Notes: generated from the sequence alone by a model not told the origin. Shown: positions 18,841 through 28,394, counted from the stretch's first letter. The stretch: DNA of 64,000 nucleotides from Gammaproteobacteria bacterium (GCA_025357915.1 JANYLH010000008.1:26475-90474); one strand, 5' to 3'. Numbers and translations are program-made.

Positions 18841-19506
18841 ATGAAACTGGTCCTCATAAGTGACACGCATGGCCGGCACGGACAGCTCGGAACTCTCGCG
18901 GGCGACGTGCTCATCCACTGCGGAGACAGCAGTGACGGGTTCAAGCGCGACCCTGCGGATGTCGAGCGGCTCGATCAGTGGTTTGCGCAGCAGGAATTTG
19001 GGCTGATCCTCTGCATCGGCGGCAATCATGATTTCGAGATCCAGCGTCGCGCGCGGCAGTCCGCGCCGGTCTTCGAAAACGCCTTGTACCTGCAGGACAC
19101 GGCTGTGACGTACGAGGGTGTGGTGTTCTACGGCGCGCCGTGGACGCCCGACCTGCCGGGCTGGGCGTTTTACCTGCCGCCGGAGGAATTCCGCAATGCC
19201 TGGGCCAGGATCCCCGCAACTACCGATGTGCTCATTACCCACATCGGCCCCTGCGGCATCCTTGACCGCAATCGGTCCGGCAGATCTTTCGGCTGCCCGG
19301 AGCTGCTCGCCAGGCTGGCGGTGGTTCGGCCGAGGGTCCACGCGTTTGGCCACAATCACGCGTCCGCCGGCGCCGTGACTATTGATGGGACGCTGCACGT
19401 GAACGCGGCAATGGCGGACAGCCGCTACGAGATCTGCCGGGAGCCCTTCGTGATTGATTTCGATCCGACCTCCAGGCAACCGCCGGCGCCGCCATGTGGA
19501 AGCTGA
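18841..19506 (+). CDS. Calcineurin-like metallophosphoesterase
   Basis: 221 residues. All dinuclear metal motifs are visible: SDTHGRH (Asp8, His10), HCGDSS (Asp28), GGNHDFE (about 60-66), THIGPCG and the final GHNHAS. Length and motif order resemble MPPED/YfcE-type phosphodiesterases acting on small nucleotides or phosphoesters. It overlaps the DUF6940 gene by 13 bp and heads a three-gene plus-strand cluster that ends with an ADP-ribosylglycohydrolase remnant; a nucleotide or ADP-ribose derived substrate is speculation from that context. Confidence 0.9.
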   Translation: MKLVLISDTHGRHGQLGTLAGDVLIHCGDSSDGFKRDPADVERLDQWFAQQEFGLILCIGGNHDFEIQRRARQSAPVFENALYLQDTAVTYEGVVFYGAPWTPDLPGWAFYLPPEEFRNAWARIPATTDVLITHIGPCGILDRNRSGRSFGCPELLARLAVVRPRVHAFGHNHASAGAVTIDGTLHVNAAMADSRYEICREPFVIDFDPTSRQPPAPPCGS

Positions 19507-20129
19507 ACACCCATCCGGTGGGTGCGTCGTCAACTGTCGCGGTATCTGTGCTGGCCGGCAATGCGCCCATGGCCTGCAAGGACGTGTTGCGTGAATGGCG
19601 CGTCAACGATCTCTTTTGCCGCTTCTGGCTCACCGCTCTCAGGGACGTGCCGTACGAGGCCTACTGCTGGGAAACACCACCCTGGACGCGCGCGACCCTC
19701 GCCCGGCCATTCGAGTGCGTATTCGTGGAGAGCCCGGGATTGGCCCGCGTACCGGCCGACCCGGTGCCGTTTGCACGCTGGTTTCAGGATCCTTCTACAG
19801 AGTCGACTGCAGTCTTCGAGAACCTGGGGCGTGACGCGCTGCTGGTGGCGCCGCGGCCGGAGAACACCCGAACCGATTACGCCCACCTGGCGTCATTCTC
19901 GAGGTCGGCGCCCGATATGCAGGCTGCCGGGTTGTGGTCGGCGGTGGCGCGGGGCATCGAGGAGCGCGTCGGGACGGTGCCGGTCTGGGTCAGCACGGCC
20001 GGTCTGGGCGTCTACTGGCTGCATGTGCGCATCGATTCGCGTCCGAAATATTATCGGCATCGCGCTTACGCCTCGCCTGATTTCTGGAAAGATCGACCAT
20101 GGTCGGGGCTGGCCAGTGGAGCTGCGTGA
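19494..20129 (+). CDS. DUF6940 family protein
   Basis: 211 residues. Seen: opening [10 protein letters not shown], then [42 protein letters not shown] and [13 protein letters not shown], wording I associate with DUF6940. No known function, signal peptide or membrane helix. Start overlaps the phosphoesterase end and its stop lies 14 bp inside the ADP-ribosylglycohydrolase remnant, so the three were once a coupled unit. Confidence 0.75.
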   Translation: MWKLNTHPVGASSTVAVSVLAGNAPMACKDVLREWRVNDLFCRFWLTALRDVPYEAYCWETPPWTRATLARPFECVFVESPGLARVPADPVPFARWFQDPSTESTAVFENLGRDALLVAPRPENTRTDYAHLASFSRSAPDMQAAGLWSAVARGIEERVGTVPVWVSTAGLGVYWLHVRIDSRPKYYRHRAYASPDFWKDRPWSGLASGAA

Positions 20130-20373
20130 CCGGTTTCGCGGTGCGCTGCTCGGCCTGGCCGCTGGCGATGCCGTGGGCACATCCGTGGAGTTCGAACAGC
20201 GCGGCCACTTCGCCCCTGTGACGGACATGACGGGCGGCGGGCCGTTCGCTCTCGCCGCGGCAATCCCGGCGCACTGGCGGGCACTGCTTTCGTTAGGGCC
20301 GGAGATCACGCTCATCGCCGATCGCCTGTTTGCCAGGAACGGCGCGGGCAGTTTGGGCGCAACCCGACTGTAG
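20116..20373 (+). pseudogene. ADP-ribosylglycohydrolase (DraG family), internally deleted remnant
   Basis: Open frame of 85 codons from GTG 20116. Residues ~4-45 match the DraG N-terminus ([29 protein letters not shown]). Immediately afterwards comes [23 protein letters not shown], which reads like the extreme C-terminus of the same family. The WTDDT metal-binding motif and some 200 residues of the helical core are missing, with the frame kept. It cannot be a working hydrolase. Full-length members remove ADP-ribose from proteins or small molecules. The deletion interpretation is inference from family knowledge. Confidence 0.7.
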
Positions 20374-20442
20374 AGGGAGGGTTGTTAGTAACCTTGCCTG
20401 CGGCCAGCCTGCTATCCTGCCGGCGCGGGGGGGAGTGCGGAC

Positions 20443-21744
20443 ATGCCGGGCGGCGATGGCGGGCTGAAGCAAAGATCCTACTGGGGCGATACGGCTGCGA
20501 TACCGGCTATTGCCCCAGTACCACTCCCATCGCGCGCCGATGTAGTTGTGGTTGGCGGCGGCATTACCGGCCTGTGCGCGGCGCGGGCGCTGGCCGGTCG
20601 CGGTATCAGCGTCGCCGTGCTCGAAACGCACACGATTGGCTGGGGCGCGAGCTCGCGCAACGGCGGCATGGTGCTGACCGGACTGAAGCTGGGTGTAGAC
20701 ACCTTGGTTTCGCGCTACGGCATCGAGCTCGCGCGCAAGCTCTTCAAGGCCTCCGTCGACTCGGTCGATACCGTTGAGAGCATCGTCGCGTCCGAACAGA
20801 TCGATTGCCATTTCGAGCGCCGCGGGCACCTCGCTTTGGCCAGCAAGAGCGATCACTACGCGCAATTCGAACGCGCCGCGGAACTGCTGACGCGCGAGTT
20901 CTCCCACCCGACGCGCCTGGTAGCGCGCGGCGAACTGCGTGCCGAGATTGGCTCGGATATTTACCATGGCGGAATGGTTGACGAGGCGAGCGGCAGCATC
21001 AATCCCGCGCAGTACGTCGCAGGTCTGGCCCGTGTGGCGCGCGTCGCGGGCGCCTCGCTGCACGAGAACGCGCAGGTCGAGCGCCTCGAGCGCCAGGGCC
21101 TGCGCTGGCGAGTGCGCACCGCGTGCGGCGCGATCGATGCCGGAGAAATCCTGATCGCGACCAGCGGCTACACGGGGGCGCTAACGCGGGCGCTGCGGCG
21201 CAAGCTCCTGCCCATCGGTTCATACATCATCGTCACCGAGCCGCTCACCGAGGCGCTGGCCAACGAGATCAGCCCGCGCGGCCGGATGATGTATGACTCG
21301 CGGCACTTCCTCCACTACTTCCGGCTGACCCCCGATCGCCGCCTGCTGTTTGGCGGGCGTGCGCGTTTCGTGCCGGAAAACGAACGCACGGTGCGCGAAA
21401 GCGCGGAGGTACTGCGTCAGGGCATGCTCGAGGTATACCCGCAGCTGCGCTCGGTGCGCATGGAGTATGCCTGGGGTGGCACGCTGGATTTTACCTACGA
21501 CACGATGCCGCACGCCGGCAGCATGGACGGTTACCACTGCGCGCTCGGCTATGCAGGCCACGGCGTGGCGCTGGCGAGCTACCTCGGTACACGGGTCGGT
21601 GAGACGCTGGGGACTTCCGCGCTGGCGTCGATTCCGTTTACGCAACTGTCCTTTCCAGGGGCGCCGCTCGGGCTGCACTCGGGAAGGACGTTGTTCCTGC
21701 GCGCCGCGGCCGCTTGGTACAAGTTTCTCGATCTCGTGGCCTAG
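20443..21744 (+). CDS. FAD-dependent amine/amino-acid oxidase (DadA/PuuB-like)
   Basis: 433 residues. Seen: QRSYWGDTA leader typical of gamma-glutamylputrescine oxidase-like proteins, FAD motif VVVVGGGITGLCAARAL (34-50), WGASSRNGGMV, GMVDEASGSINPAQYVAGLA, and C-terminal LGYAGHGVALASYLG. The family oxidises amines or D-amino acids to aldehydes or ketoacids with H2O2 or quinone as acceptor. The convergent aldehyde dehydrogenase and TonB receptor fit an amine-degradation locus, but the substrate cannot be read. Its TAG stop shares the palindrome CTAG with the stop of the transporter on the other strand. Confidence 0.88.
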   Translation: MPGGDGGLKQRSYWGDTAAIPAIAPVPLPSRADVVVVGGGITGLCAARALAGRGISVAVLETHTIGWGASSRNGGMVLTGLKLGVDTLVSRYGIELARKLFKASVDSVDTVESIVASEQIDCHFERRGHLALASKSDHYAQFERAAELLTREFSHPTRLVARGELRAEIGSDIYHGGMVDEASGSINPAQYVAGLARVARVAGASLHENAQVERLERQGLRWRVRTACGAIDAGEILIATSGYTGALTRALRRKLLPIGSYIIVTEPLTEALANEISPRGRMMYDSRHFLHYFRLTPDRRLLFGGRARFVPENERTVRESAEVLRQGMLEVYPQLRSVRMEYAWGGTLDFTYDTMPHAGSMDGYHCALGYAGHGVALASYLGTRVGETLGTSALASIPFTQLSFPGAPLGLHSGRTLFLRAAAAWYKFLDLVA

Positions 21745-22658
21745 CCAGGCGCGCGCCGCCACATCAGCAGGACGACGCCGGAGAGGACCACGGCGACGGC
21801 CATCCATTCGAAGCCGCTGACGAGTTCCTCGCCCAGTGTGACGCCCAGCAGCAGCGCAACCACCGGATTGACGTAGGTATAGCTGGTGGCCAGCGCCGGC
21901 GTGGTGCGTTCAAGCAATGTGAGGTAGGCGGTGTAGCTGATCAGTGATCCGGCAATCATCACGTAGACCCAGCAGGCAAGCGCGATCGGCGCCGGTGGCC
22001 AGGTGGGTGCTTCGCCGATTGCCCGGGACGCAGCCAGCAGCACGGCGCCACCGACCAGCATCTGGCTGGCGTGTCCCATGAATCCCTGAGCCGTGTGGAT
22101 CTTCGCGCCACCTGGCAATCCGTGCACGGACCAGACGCTCCCCAGCGTCCAGGTCACGCACGAGGTGATGACGGCCAGCAGTCCGCCGAGCGATGTGCTG
22201 AACGCCTGTCCCTGCGTCATCATCACGATGCCGACGAGCCCGCAGGCCACGCCCGCGGCCTGCTGGCGATCGGGCCGCACGCCGTAGGGCCACTCGCCCA
22301 GCACGACCATCGTGGGCACGATGGCGGTGAAGGCGACCACCAGTCCCGAGCCCACGCTGCCCTCGGCCATGGCCATGAAGCCGTAGCCGCCGCTGATCAG
22401 CAGCGCGCCCATGATTGCGCCACCGAGCCATTCCTTTCCGGTCGGCCAGGCGGAACCACGCGCTCGCGCCATGATCGCCAGCACGGCGCCGGCCGCCACG
22501 AACTGGCTGCCCATCTGGTAGAACGGCGGGAAACTCACCAGCGCCCACTTGATGGCGAGGTACATCGTGCCCCACAGGAACCAGGTGGCGCCGAGGCATG
22601 CCAGCACGATCGGCGACCAGGCAGCGCGGGTTCGCTGGGTTGCGGGTTGAACGTTCAT
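21741..22658 (-). CDS. EamA/DMT family transporter
   Basis: 305 residues with ten hydrophobic segments in two EamA halves. Seen: FLWGTMYLAIKWAL near the start, a mid-protein repeat TCVTWTLGSVWS, and SYTYVNPVVALLLGVTLGEELV in the C-terminal half, the hallmark of YedA/RhaT-like DMT exporters. Such proteins move amino acids or metabolites across the inner membrane. It starts 21 bp after the aldehyde dehydrogenase stop, so it is likely the last gene of the minus-strand operon. Confidence 0.9.
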   Translation of the reverse strand: MNVQPATQRTRAAWSPIVLACLGATWFLWGTMYLAIKWALVSFPPFYQMGSQFVAAGAVLAIMARARGSAWPTGKEWLGGAIMGALLISGGYGFMAMAEGSVGSGLVVAFTAIVPTMVVLGEWPYGVRPDRQQAAGVACGLVGIVMMTQGQAFSTSLGGLLAVITSCVTWTLGSVWSVHGLPGGAKIHTAQGFMGHASQMLVGGAVLLAASRAIGEAPTWPPAPIALACWVYVMIAGSLISYTAYLTLLERTTPALATSYTYVNPVVALLLGVTLGEELVSGFEWMAVAVVLSGVVLLMWRRAPG

Positions 22659-22679
22659 GAATGCTGCATTTCCTACATG

Positions 22680-24188
22680 TCAGCCGGGCTTGCGGCCGCC
22701 GGCATCGTAGAACCAGTCGTCCGGATAGGGATACCACCAGCCGTGAATGGTGGGCTTATGATCGATGATCACCATCTTCGAACGGCGGAACGCGTCGAGG
22801 CCCAGACGTGAGAGCTCGCGCCCGAGGCCGGACATCTTCCAGCCGCCGAAGGGCAGGGCGTCGTTGTCGATCAGCGGATTGTTGACCCACACCATGCCGG
22901 CCTCGAGTCGCTCCGCGGCCTCCATCGCCTCCTCGAGGCTGGTGGTGAACAGGCAAGCGCCGAGCCCGAACTCGCTGTCGTTGGCGAGCGTGATCGCCGC
23001 GTCGAAATCTGCGACGCGGCAGATGCTGGCGACCGGGCCGAAGCATTCCTCGCGCATGATCGCCATCTCGTGCGTTACACCTGTGAGAATTGTCGGCTCG
23101 TAGAACCAGCCGCGCAGCTGCGCGGGCGGAATGCGTCCGCCGGTGACCACCTGGGCGCCGTGCGCGCGCGCGTCTTCGACGAGGCGCATGACCTTGGTGC
23201 GCGCCGCTTCGCTCACCAGCGGCCCGATCTCCGAGCGCCCGAGCCCGTGCCCGATGCGCAGGGCGCGCGTGCGCTCGACGAAGGCCGCGACGAACTGGTC
23301 GTGCACCGCGTCCACTACGTAGAACCGCTCCGAGGAGGTGCAGATCTGGCCGGAGAGATGAAACGCCGAAGTCACCGCGCCGGCGGCGGCCACGTCGATC
23401 GGCGCGTGGGCCGTGATGATCATCGGATCGCTCCCGCCGGCCTCGATGATCGCAGGCTTGAGGCGCGCGGCGGCGGCCTGCCCGACCGCTCTGGCGGCGG
23501 CGACGGAGCCGGTGAAGGCGACCGCGTGCGTGCGGCACGAGGTGACCAGTGCTTCCGCGACGGCGGCGCCGCCTGGCAGGCAGGCCACGAGGCCCTCGGG
23601 GAGTGCCCCGAACAGACGCATGAATTCCAGCGTGCACAGCGTAGTCGCCGGAGCCGGTTTGATGATGCAACCGTTGCCAGCGGCAAGCGAGGCGGCCACC
23701 GTCCAGCAGCTGATCAGGATCGGAAAATTGAACGGAATGATGTGCACGCTGACGCCGAGCGGTTCATAACGCGCGTACTGGAACGAGCCCGCTTCGGTCG
23801 TGCCGGCCACCTTGCCGGCCTCGTCGCGCGCCATCTCGGCGTAGTAGCGGAAGATCGAACCGCAGTTCGCCAGTTCGCCGATGGCTTCCGGATAGGGCTT
23901 GCCCATCTCGCGCGTCATCAGTTCGGCGCAGCGGCTCAGGTCGGCGGTCTCGATGGCGTTTGCGAGCGCGTGCAGGGCCTTCGCGCGGGTCTTGGCGTCG
24001 CACCGCCCCCATAAGCGCTGCGCGTGCGTCACGGCATCGAGTGCGGATTCGACCTCGGCCGCCTCGCTGTTGGCGTATACGCCCACCGGCTCGAGTGTTG
24101 CCGGGTCGACAACCTGCTGCAGCGGGCCTGCGGCCGGCCGGTACACCGGGTTGACGAAGTAGCAGGCGGCTTGCGGATCGAAGCTCAC
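22680..24188 (-). CDS. NAD(P)-dependent aldehyde dehydrogenase
   Basis: 502 residues from GTG 24188, one base after the TonB-receptor stop; the track's TTG 24218 would overlap that gene by 29 bp. It oxidises aldehydes to acids. Seen: IPFNFPILISCW near residue 150, FTGSVAAARAV cofactor loop, EAGGSDP with general base Glu249, and GQICTSSERF with catalytic Cys283. The GGSDP wording and overall pattern resemble semialdehyde dehydrogenases. Together with the convergent amine oxidase it could finish oxidation of an amine-derived aldehyde. Confidence 0.93.
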   Translation of the reverse strand: MSFDPQAACYFVNPVYRPAAGPLQQVVDPATLEPVGVYANSEAAEVESALDAVTHAQRLWGRCDAKTRAKALHALANAIETADLSRCAELMTREMGKPYPEAIGELANCGSIFRYYAEMARDEAGKVAGTTEAGSFQYARYEPLGVSVHIIPFNFPILISCWTVAASLAAGNGCIIKPAPATTLCTLEFMRLFGALPEGLVACLPGGAAVAEALVTSCRTHAVAFTGSVAAARAVGQAAAARLKPAIIEAGGSDPMIITAHAPIDVAAAGAVTSAFHLSGQICTSSERFYVVDAVHDQFVAAFVERTRALRIGHGLGRSEIGPLVSEAARTKVMRLVEDARAHGAQVVTGGRIPPAQLRGWFYEPTILTGVTHEMAIMREECFGPVASICRVADFDAAITLANDSEFGLGACLFTTSLEEAMEAAERLEAGMVWVNNPLIDNDALPFGGWKMSGLGRELSRLGLDAFRRSKMVIIDHKPTIHGWWYPYPDDWFYDAGGRKPG

Positions 24189-24189
24189 G

Positions 24190-26736
24190 TTAGAACTTGT
24201 AACCGACCCGCAGTCCAATCGTCCGCGGCCGGGCGACGACCCGTGTCGCGGTGAAATTCGGGAGCGGTGACTGCGTCACCGGGTCTTTCGCTGTGCCGCG
24301 CCCGCCGCTATATCCCGGCTCGTTCGACAGGTTGTTGACGAACAGGGCACAGGTCCAACTCGATCCGGCCGCCAGTGCCACCGACGCGTTGGTCATCGTG
24401 CTCGAGGGAATCACAAAGTAGCTGCGCGAGGCCGGATCAATCACCGAACCCGCCGAATCGCGGTACACGAGGTCGGCGTGGAAGTTGAGCGACCAGGGCG
24501 AGCCGCCGCCGCGCGCCAGCGGCAGCTGGTAATCGAGCGCTGCGCTCAGCGTCTGCTTGGGTACGCCGGGCAGCAGGGCGCCGGACTGGAGCGACACCAG
24601 CGGGCAAATGCCGTAGGCGAGCGTGCCCGTGTTATCGAGACAGTAGCCCAGATCGAAAAGCTGCACGGATTTCGTGACGGTCGCGTCCGTGTAGGCGTGA
24701 CCGAGCGTGGCGCTGAGGCGGTTGGTGATGCGGGCCTGCAGCTCAAGCTCGGTGCCTTTGGAACGGGCGGACCTGCCATTGAAGGTGCCGGGAATGCCCG
24801 ACAAGTTGGCGAGCGCGAATTGGAACGTGTCCAGGTCGATCAGGAACGCATCGGCGCTGTAACGGAGCCGTTGCCCGAAGGCCGTTCCCTTGATGCCGAT
24901 CTCGTAGTTCTTGGCCAGGTCCGGTTGGAAAGTCTGGTACACGGGGAGCGAGGCGTAGCCGCCGCTGGTCGGCAGCGCGTTCGCGCCGCCGCGGCGGAAG
25001 CCCTCCGAGTAGGTCGCGTAGATCCTGGTCGTGGAATTGAATTCGTAGGAGGTATTGAGCTTGATGACGTGATCGCTGACGGACTGGTTGACCGTCGGGC
25101 CGTAGTCCGTCACCGGATCGGCCAGCGGGATCAACTCCACGGCCTTGCCATTGAAGGACTGGTGGAAGAACCGTGCGCCGGCGGTGAACTGCCACGCGCT
25201 CGTGGCGTGGTAGGTGAGTTCGCCGAACAGCGCCTCGTCGACGAACCGTGTCTCGCGGTCGTACCTGAACTCGAGGTCCGGGAACGCGGCGGCGTTGCCC
25301 GTCGGCGGGAACCCGTTGACAGCCTCGATAAAATCCGTGGCGCCCGTGAGGTATTGGCGCGTATCCGAGGAGACGCGCTGGTTGCGGTAGAAGGCGCCTG
25401 CCACGTAGTCGAACTTCACTCCGTGGTTCGAGACCAGGCGGATTTCCTGCGTGAACGAGTTCTCGTTGACCGGCGTCGTCTCGAGTGCCAGCGGCCGCGG
25501 ATAATTGTGGTAATAGGCAGAGTAGGCATCGAGATAGTTGAGCACGCCCGGGATCACGAAGTTGCCGACGATTTCCGTGGTTGCCTGTGACTGGTCGCGG
25601 TACACCGAGGTGGCGCTCGTAAAAGTCGCGAGGCCCATGTCGACGGTGGCGACCAGACTCGCCAGGTCCAGCTTATCGTCGTAGGGCTGCAGCGCGGCGT
25701 TGGTCGCATCGTAGGTGCCGCCGGCCAGCACGCTGAAGGCGGAGGTCGGGAAGCGCGGGTCGGCGGGCGTGCCACAGTCCTGGCCGATGGCGAGATTCAC
25801 GACACATCCGGGGTAGGTCGGGTTGGAGGTCTGAACGTCGTCGACCTTCGTGTGCTGGTGCAGGTAATCGAGCTGCACATCCCAGGCATCGGCCGGTTGC
25901 CAGCGCAACGCGGCGCGCGCGTACATCTGTCCGGACTTGTTGGTGCCCTTGCGTACCGGGCCCAGCACCGGGCCACTGTACAGGTCGTTGGCGTCGCTTC
26001 GCGTCGCCGGTGCGTACAGGCCCGCGCCATCGCGCTGCCAGAGGGCGACCTGGTTGATGAACCCTGCGAGCTGCTCGTCGCCGGCAACGATGCGCAGCGC
26101 CAGCCGTGCCGACAATGGCATGTTGAGCACGGCATCAATGTTGCCGTTGCCCTTGCCGTTTGCGCCCTGCGTGGAGCTGCCGCCGGCGCTGACTTCGCCA
26201 CCGAAGGCGGCGAAAGTGGGCCGTTTCGGGATGAAGCGGATGGTCCCGGCCTGCGCGCCCGAGCCGTACAGCGTTCCCTGCGGCCCGCGCAGCACTTCCA
26301 CGCGTTCGATGTCGTGCAGCGCGATCGGGAAGAACACCGGCGTCTCGCCGAAATAGGTGGAGACCGAGTTGACGGTCTGTGCCGGCACGTCCGTGCCGTT
26401 GTTGCCGGCACCGCCGGGCCCGTCGGTGCGCAGGCCGCGCAGCGTCAGGTCGTTGGTATTGCCGCGGGCCGCGGGACCGGCGTCGACCGAGGTCAGGCCC
26501 GGGACGATGTGGGCAAGCTGGTTGATCCCGGTGGTACCGGTGCGCGTCAGGTCTTCGGCGCCGACGACGCTGATGTTGTAAGGAATATCCTGCACGTTCT
26601 GCACGCGACGCTGCGCCGTTACGACGATTTCCTCGAGCGTATCGCTCCTGGGGGCCGGGCTCTGCGCCCGCGCGCCCTGCGCCGAGGCGAGAATGAGCGC
26701 GACAGATGCAGTGATCGATGTGTTACGACCCTTCAT
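24190..26736 (-). CDS. TonB-dependent outer-membrane receptor
   Basis: 848 residues. Seen: signal peptide (MKGRNTSITASVALILASA), TonB box EEIVVTAQRR (about 35-44), plug domain with LTLRGLRTD and IERVEVLRGPQGTLYGSGAQAG, then a long beta-barrel ending in GLRVGYKF with the expected C-terminal Phe. It imports a ligand across the outer membrane using TonB energy. The ligand is unknown; this plug type is common for plant or aromatic compounds and sugars in oligotrophs, and no siderophore genes are near. Confidence 0.95.
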   Translation of the reverse strand: MKGRNTSITASVALILASAQGARAQSPAPRSDTLEEIVVTAQRRVQNVQDIPYNISVVGAEDLTRTGTTGINQLAHIVPGLTSVDAGPAARGNTNDLTLRGLRTDGPGGAGNNGTDVPAQTVNSVSTYFGETPVFFPIALHDIERVEVLRGPQGTLYGSGAQAGTIRFIPKRPTFAAFGGEVSAGGSSTQGANGKGNGNIDAVLNMPLSARLALRIVAGDEQLAGFINQVALWQRDGAGLYAPATRSDANDLYSGPVLGPVRKGTNKSGQMYARAALRWQPADAWDVQLDYLHQHTKVDDVQTSNPTYPGCVVNLAIGQDCGTPADPRFPTSAFSVLAGGTYDATNAALQPYDDKLDLASLVATVDMGLATFTSATSVYRDQSQATTEIVGNFVIPGVLNYLDAYSAYYHNYPRPLALETTPVNENSFTQEIRLVSNHGVKFDYVAGAFYRNQRVSSDTRQYLTGATDFIEAVNGFPPTGNAAAFPDLEFRYDRETRFVDEALFGELTYHATSAWQFTAGARFFHQSFNGKAVELIPLADPVTDYGPTVNQSVSDHVIKLNTSYEFNSTTRIYATYSEGFRRGGANALPTSGGYASLPVYQTFQPDLAKNYEIGIKGTAFGQRLRYSADAFLIDLDTFQFALANLSGIPGTFNGRSARSKGTELELQARITNRLSATLGHAYTDATVTKSVQLFDLGYCLDNTGTLAYGICPLVSLQSGALLPGVPKQTLSAALDYQLPLARGGGSPWSLNFHADLVYRDSAGSVIDPASRSYFVIPSSTMTNASVALAAGSSWTCALFVNNLSNEPGYSGGRGTAKDPVTQSPLPNFTATRVVARPRTIGLRVGYKF

Positions 26737-26771
26737 GGCGATTTCCCCAATTGTTCTTTTCAGGCGCCTGC

Positions 26772-26777
26772 ACTATA
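26772..26777 (-). promoter_or_regulatory. Candidate -10 box for the TonB receptor operon
   Basis: TATAGT on the minus strand 35 bp upstream of the receptor start; with a 17-bp spacer the -35 would be TTTTGC, a poor match. Suggests a separate promoter between the sulfotransferase and the receptor. Confidence 0.35.
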
Positions 26778-26816
26778 GCCGCTGGGGATCAGCAGCAAAA
26801 GTGCCGGGGCGCATGG

Positions 26817-28394
26817 TTACGGCGGCGCGGAAAGATACCGCGCCAGCGGCTGCAACTGTACTTCGTAGTGGCGCCACTTGCCGACCGAGGTGCGGTACAG
26901 GGGCCGGCGCACCTGCACGGCGCTGGCGGTGGTCACGGCGCCAGTCCGCGCGTGGAAATCGAGGCAGGCCTGCTGCCAGGACAACCCGCAATGCGCCAGG
27001 ATCCGGCGCGTTACGGTTTCCTGATCGGCGACCAGGTCTTCGTAACGCACCACCATGAAGGCGTCGCCCAGCACCGCCTGCCAATGACGCATCAGTTGCT
27101 GCCACGCGCGGTAGTAGCGGCCGAGATCATGCAGGTCGTATGAAAAAGGGTAGGCGCCCGCGAACAGCGTCTTGTACATCGCGTAGCAGCTGTCCATCGG
27201 TTCGCGCACTACGGCCACGATCCGCGCGCGCGGCAGCGCCCGCCGGATCAGTCCCGCGTACAAATAGTTGAGCGGCAGCTTGTCGATAAAACGGCGGCTC
27301 ATGCCGGTCTGCGGCCGCGTGGCGGCGATGTAGCGCTCGCCGAGGTCGCGCGGCTCGAGCTCGAGTGCCCGTTCAACGAAGTCGAGTTTCGGGACGTGCC
27401 TGCCAGCGAGCTCCTGGACCGCGCCCATGCACGCCTGCGGAAAGGCTTGCAGTTCACCGGCCGCCTGCACGTCGCTGTGCGAAGCGAGGATGCTCTCCAC
27501 CAGCGTCGTGCCGCTGCGGGGCAAGCCCGTGACGAAGATGGCCTCGGCGTTGTCATGACCCCGGCCATGAGCCAGCGCAGCGGCGTCGTGCGTGGCGATG
27601 ATCCGCTCGATCGTCGCGACATCCCCGGTCACGTCGTAGTTCATCGCCGCGCGTTGCAGGTCGCAACCGAGCTTCAGCTGCCCGAACGATTCGGCATATT
27701 CGCCCAGGTCCTCGAGTTCCTTGGCGAGCGCGAAGCGCAGCATGATCTGCGCCGATTGGTCGGGGACTCCGTGCGCGAGGAGCGAGCGCAGGGCGCCGAC
27801 GTGGTTGCGCTCGGGCGTCTGGGCCCTGAGGTCGGCGCGCGTGTACCAGGCGGCGTAGTCGTCGGGCTTCGCCGCGATGACCTGATCAAGGCTGGCCTCC
27901 GCCGCCGCGAGTTCGCCGACCATGCGTTGCGCGGTCGCGAGGTTATAGCGATAGGCCGTATTGCCGGGCGCGGCGGCCACCGCCTGCTGGTAGAACGGCA
28001 GCGCGAGCGTGGGCTCGTCGCAGTGAGTGTAGAGCGTGGCAAGTCCGTCCAGCAGGGCGGCGGTGGCGAGCGGCAACCTGGCCGCGGCGGCGGCAGCAGC
28101 CAGCGCTTCACTGCGGCGGCCGAGGCGTGCCAGGCACTGGCCGTGGCGCATCACCGCGGCCGCATCGTCCGGCGCGCAGGCGAGGGCACGCCCAAGGCAC
28201 ACGGCGGCAAGGTCGGGGCGATTCGCGCGCAGATGCACCGAACCCATCAGCGTCCATGGGCGCGCGTCAGCCGGAAAGTTACGGCTCAGCTCGAGCGTGA
28301 GCACGGATGCTTCGCGCAGGTCGCCGGCGGAGAGTCGCGCCTGGGCTTGCGCCAGCTTCGCCGCCAGCGTTGTATCGTCCCCGGGGTGCTGCAT
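26817..28394 (-). CDS. TPR-containing sulfotransferase
   Basis: 525 residues. The N-terminal half (about 10-250) is made of TPR units (DAAAVMRHGQCLARLGRRSEAL, ALPFYQQAVAAAPGNTAYRY). The C-terminal half is a PAPS-dependent sulfotransferase: 5'-phosphosulfate loop TGLPRSGTTLVE (289-300) and 3'-phosphate motif RIVAVVREPMDSCYAMY. Such fusions are common beside TonB receptors in Sphingomonads and Xanthomonad-like bacteria; the substrate is unknown. 80 bp separate it from the receptor, with a -10-like box between them. Confidence 0.92.
   Translation of the reverse strand: MQHPGDDTTLAAKLAQAQARLSAGDLREASVLTLELSRNFPADARPWTLMGSVHLRANRPDLAAVCLGRALACAPDDAAAVMRHGQCLARLGRRSEALAAAAAAARLPLATAALLDGLATLYTHCDEPTLALPFYQQAVAAAPGNTAYRYNLATAQRMVGELAAAEASLDQVIAAKPDDYAAWYTRADLRAQTPERNHVGALRSLLAHGVPDQSAQIMLRFALAKELEDLGEYAESFGQLKLGCDLQRAAMNYDVTGDVATIERIIATHDAAALAHGRGHDNAEAIFVTGLPRSGTTLVESILASHSDVQAAGELQAFPQACMGAVQELAGRHVPKLDFVERALELEPRDLGERYIAATRPQTGMSRRFIDKLPLNYLYAGLIRRALPRARIVAVVREPMDSCYAMYKTLFAGAYPFSYDLHDLGRYYRAWQQLMRHWQAVLGDAFMVVRYEDLVADQETVTRRILAHCGLSWQQACLDFHARTGAVTTASAVQVRRPLYRTSVGKWRHYEVQLQPLARYLSAPP

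Noticed and set aside
24478-25590. 370-residue plus-strand ORF
   Set aside because: Antisense to the TonB receptor, no family match by eye.
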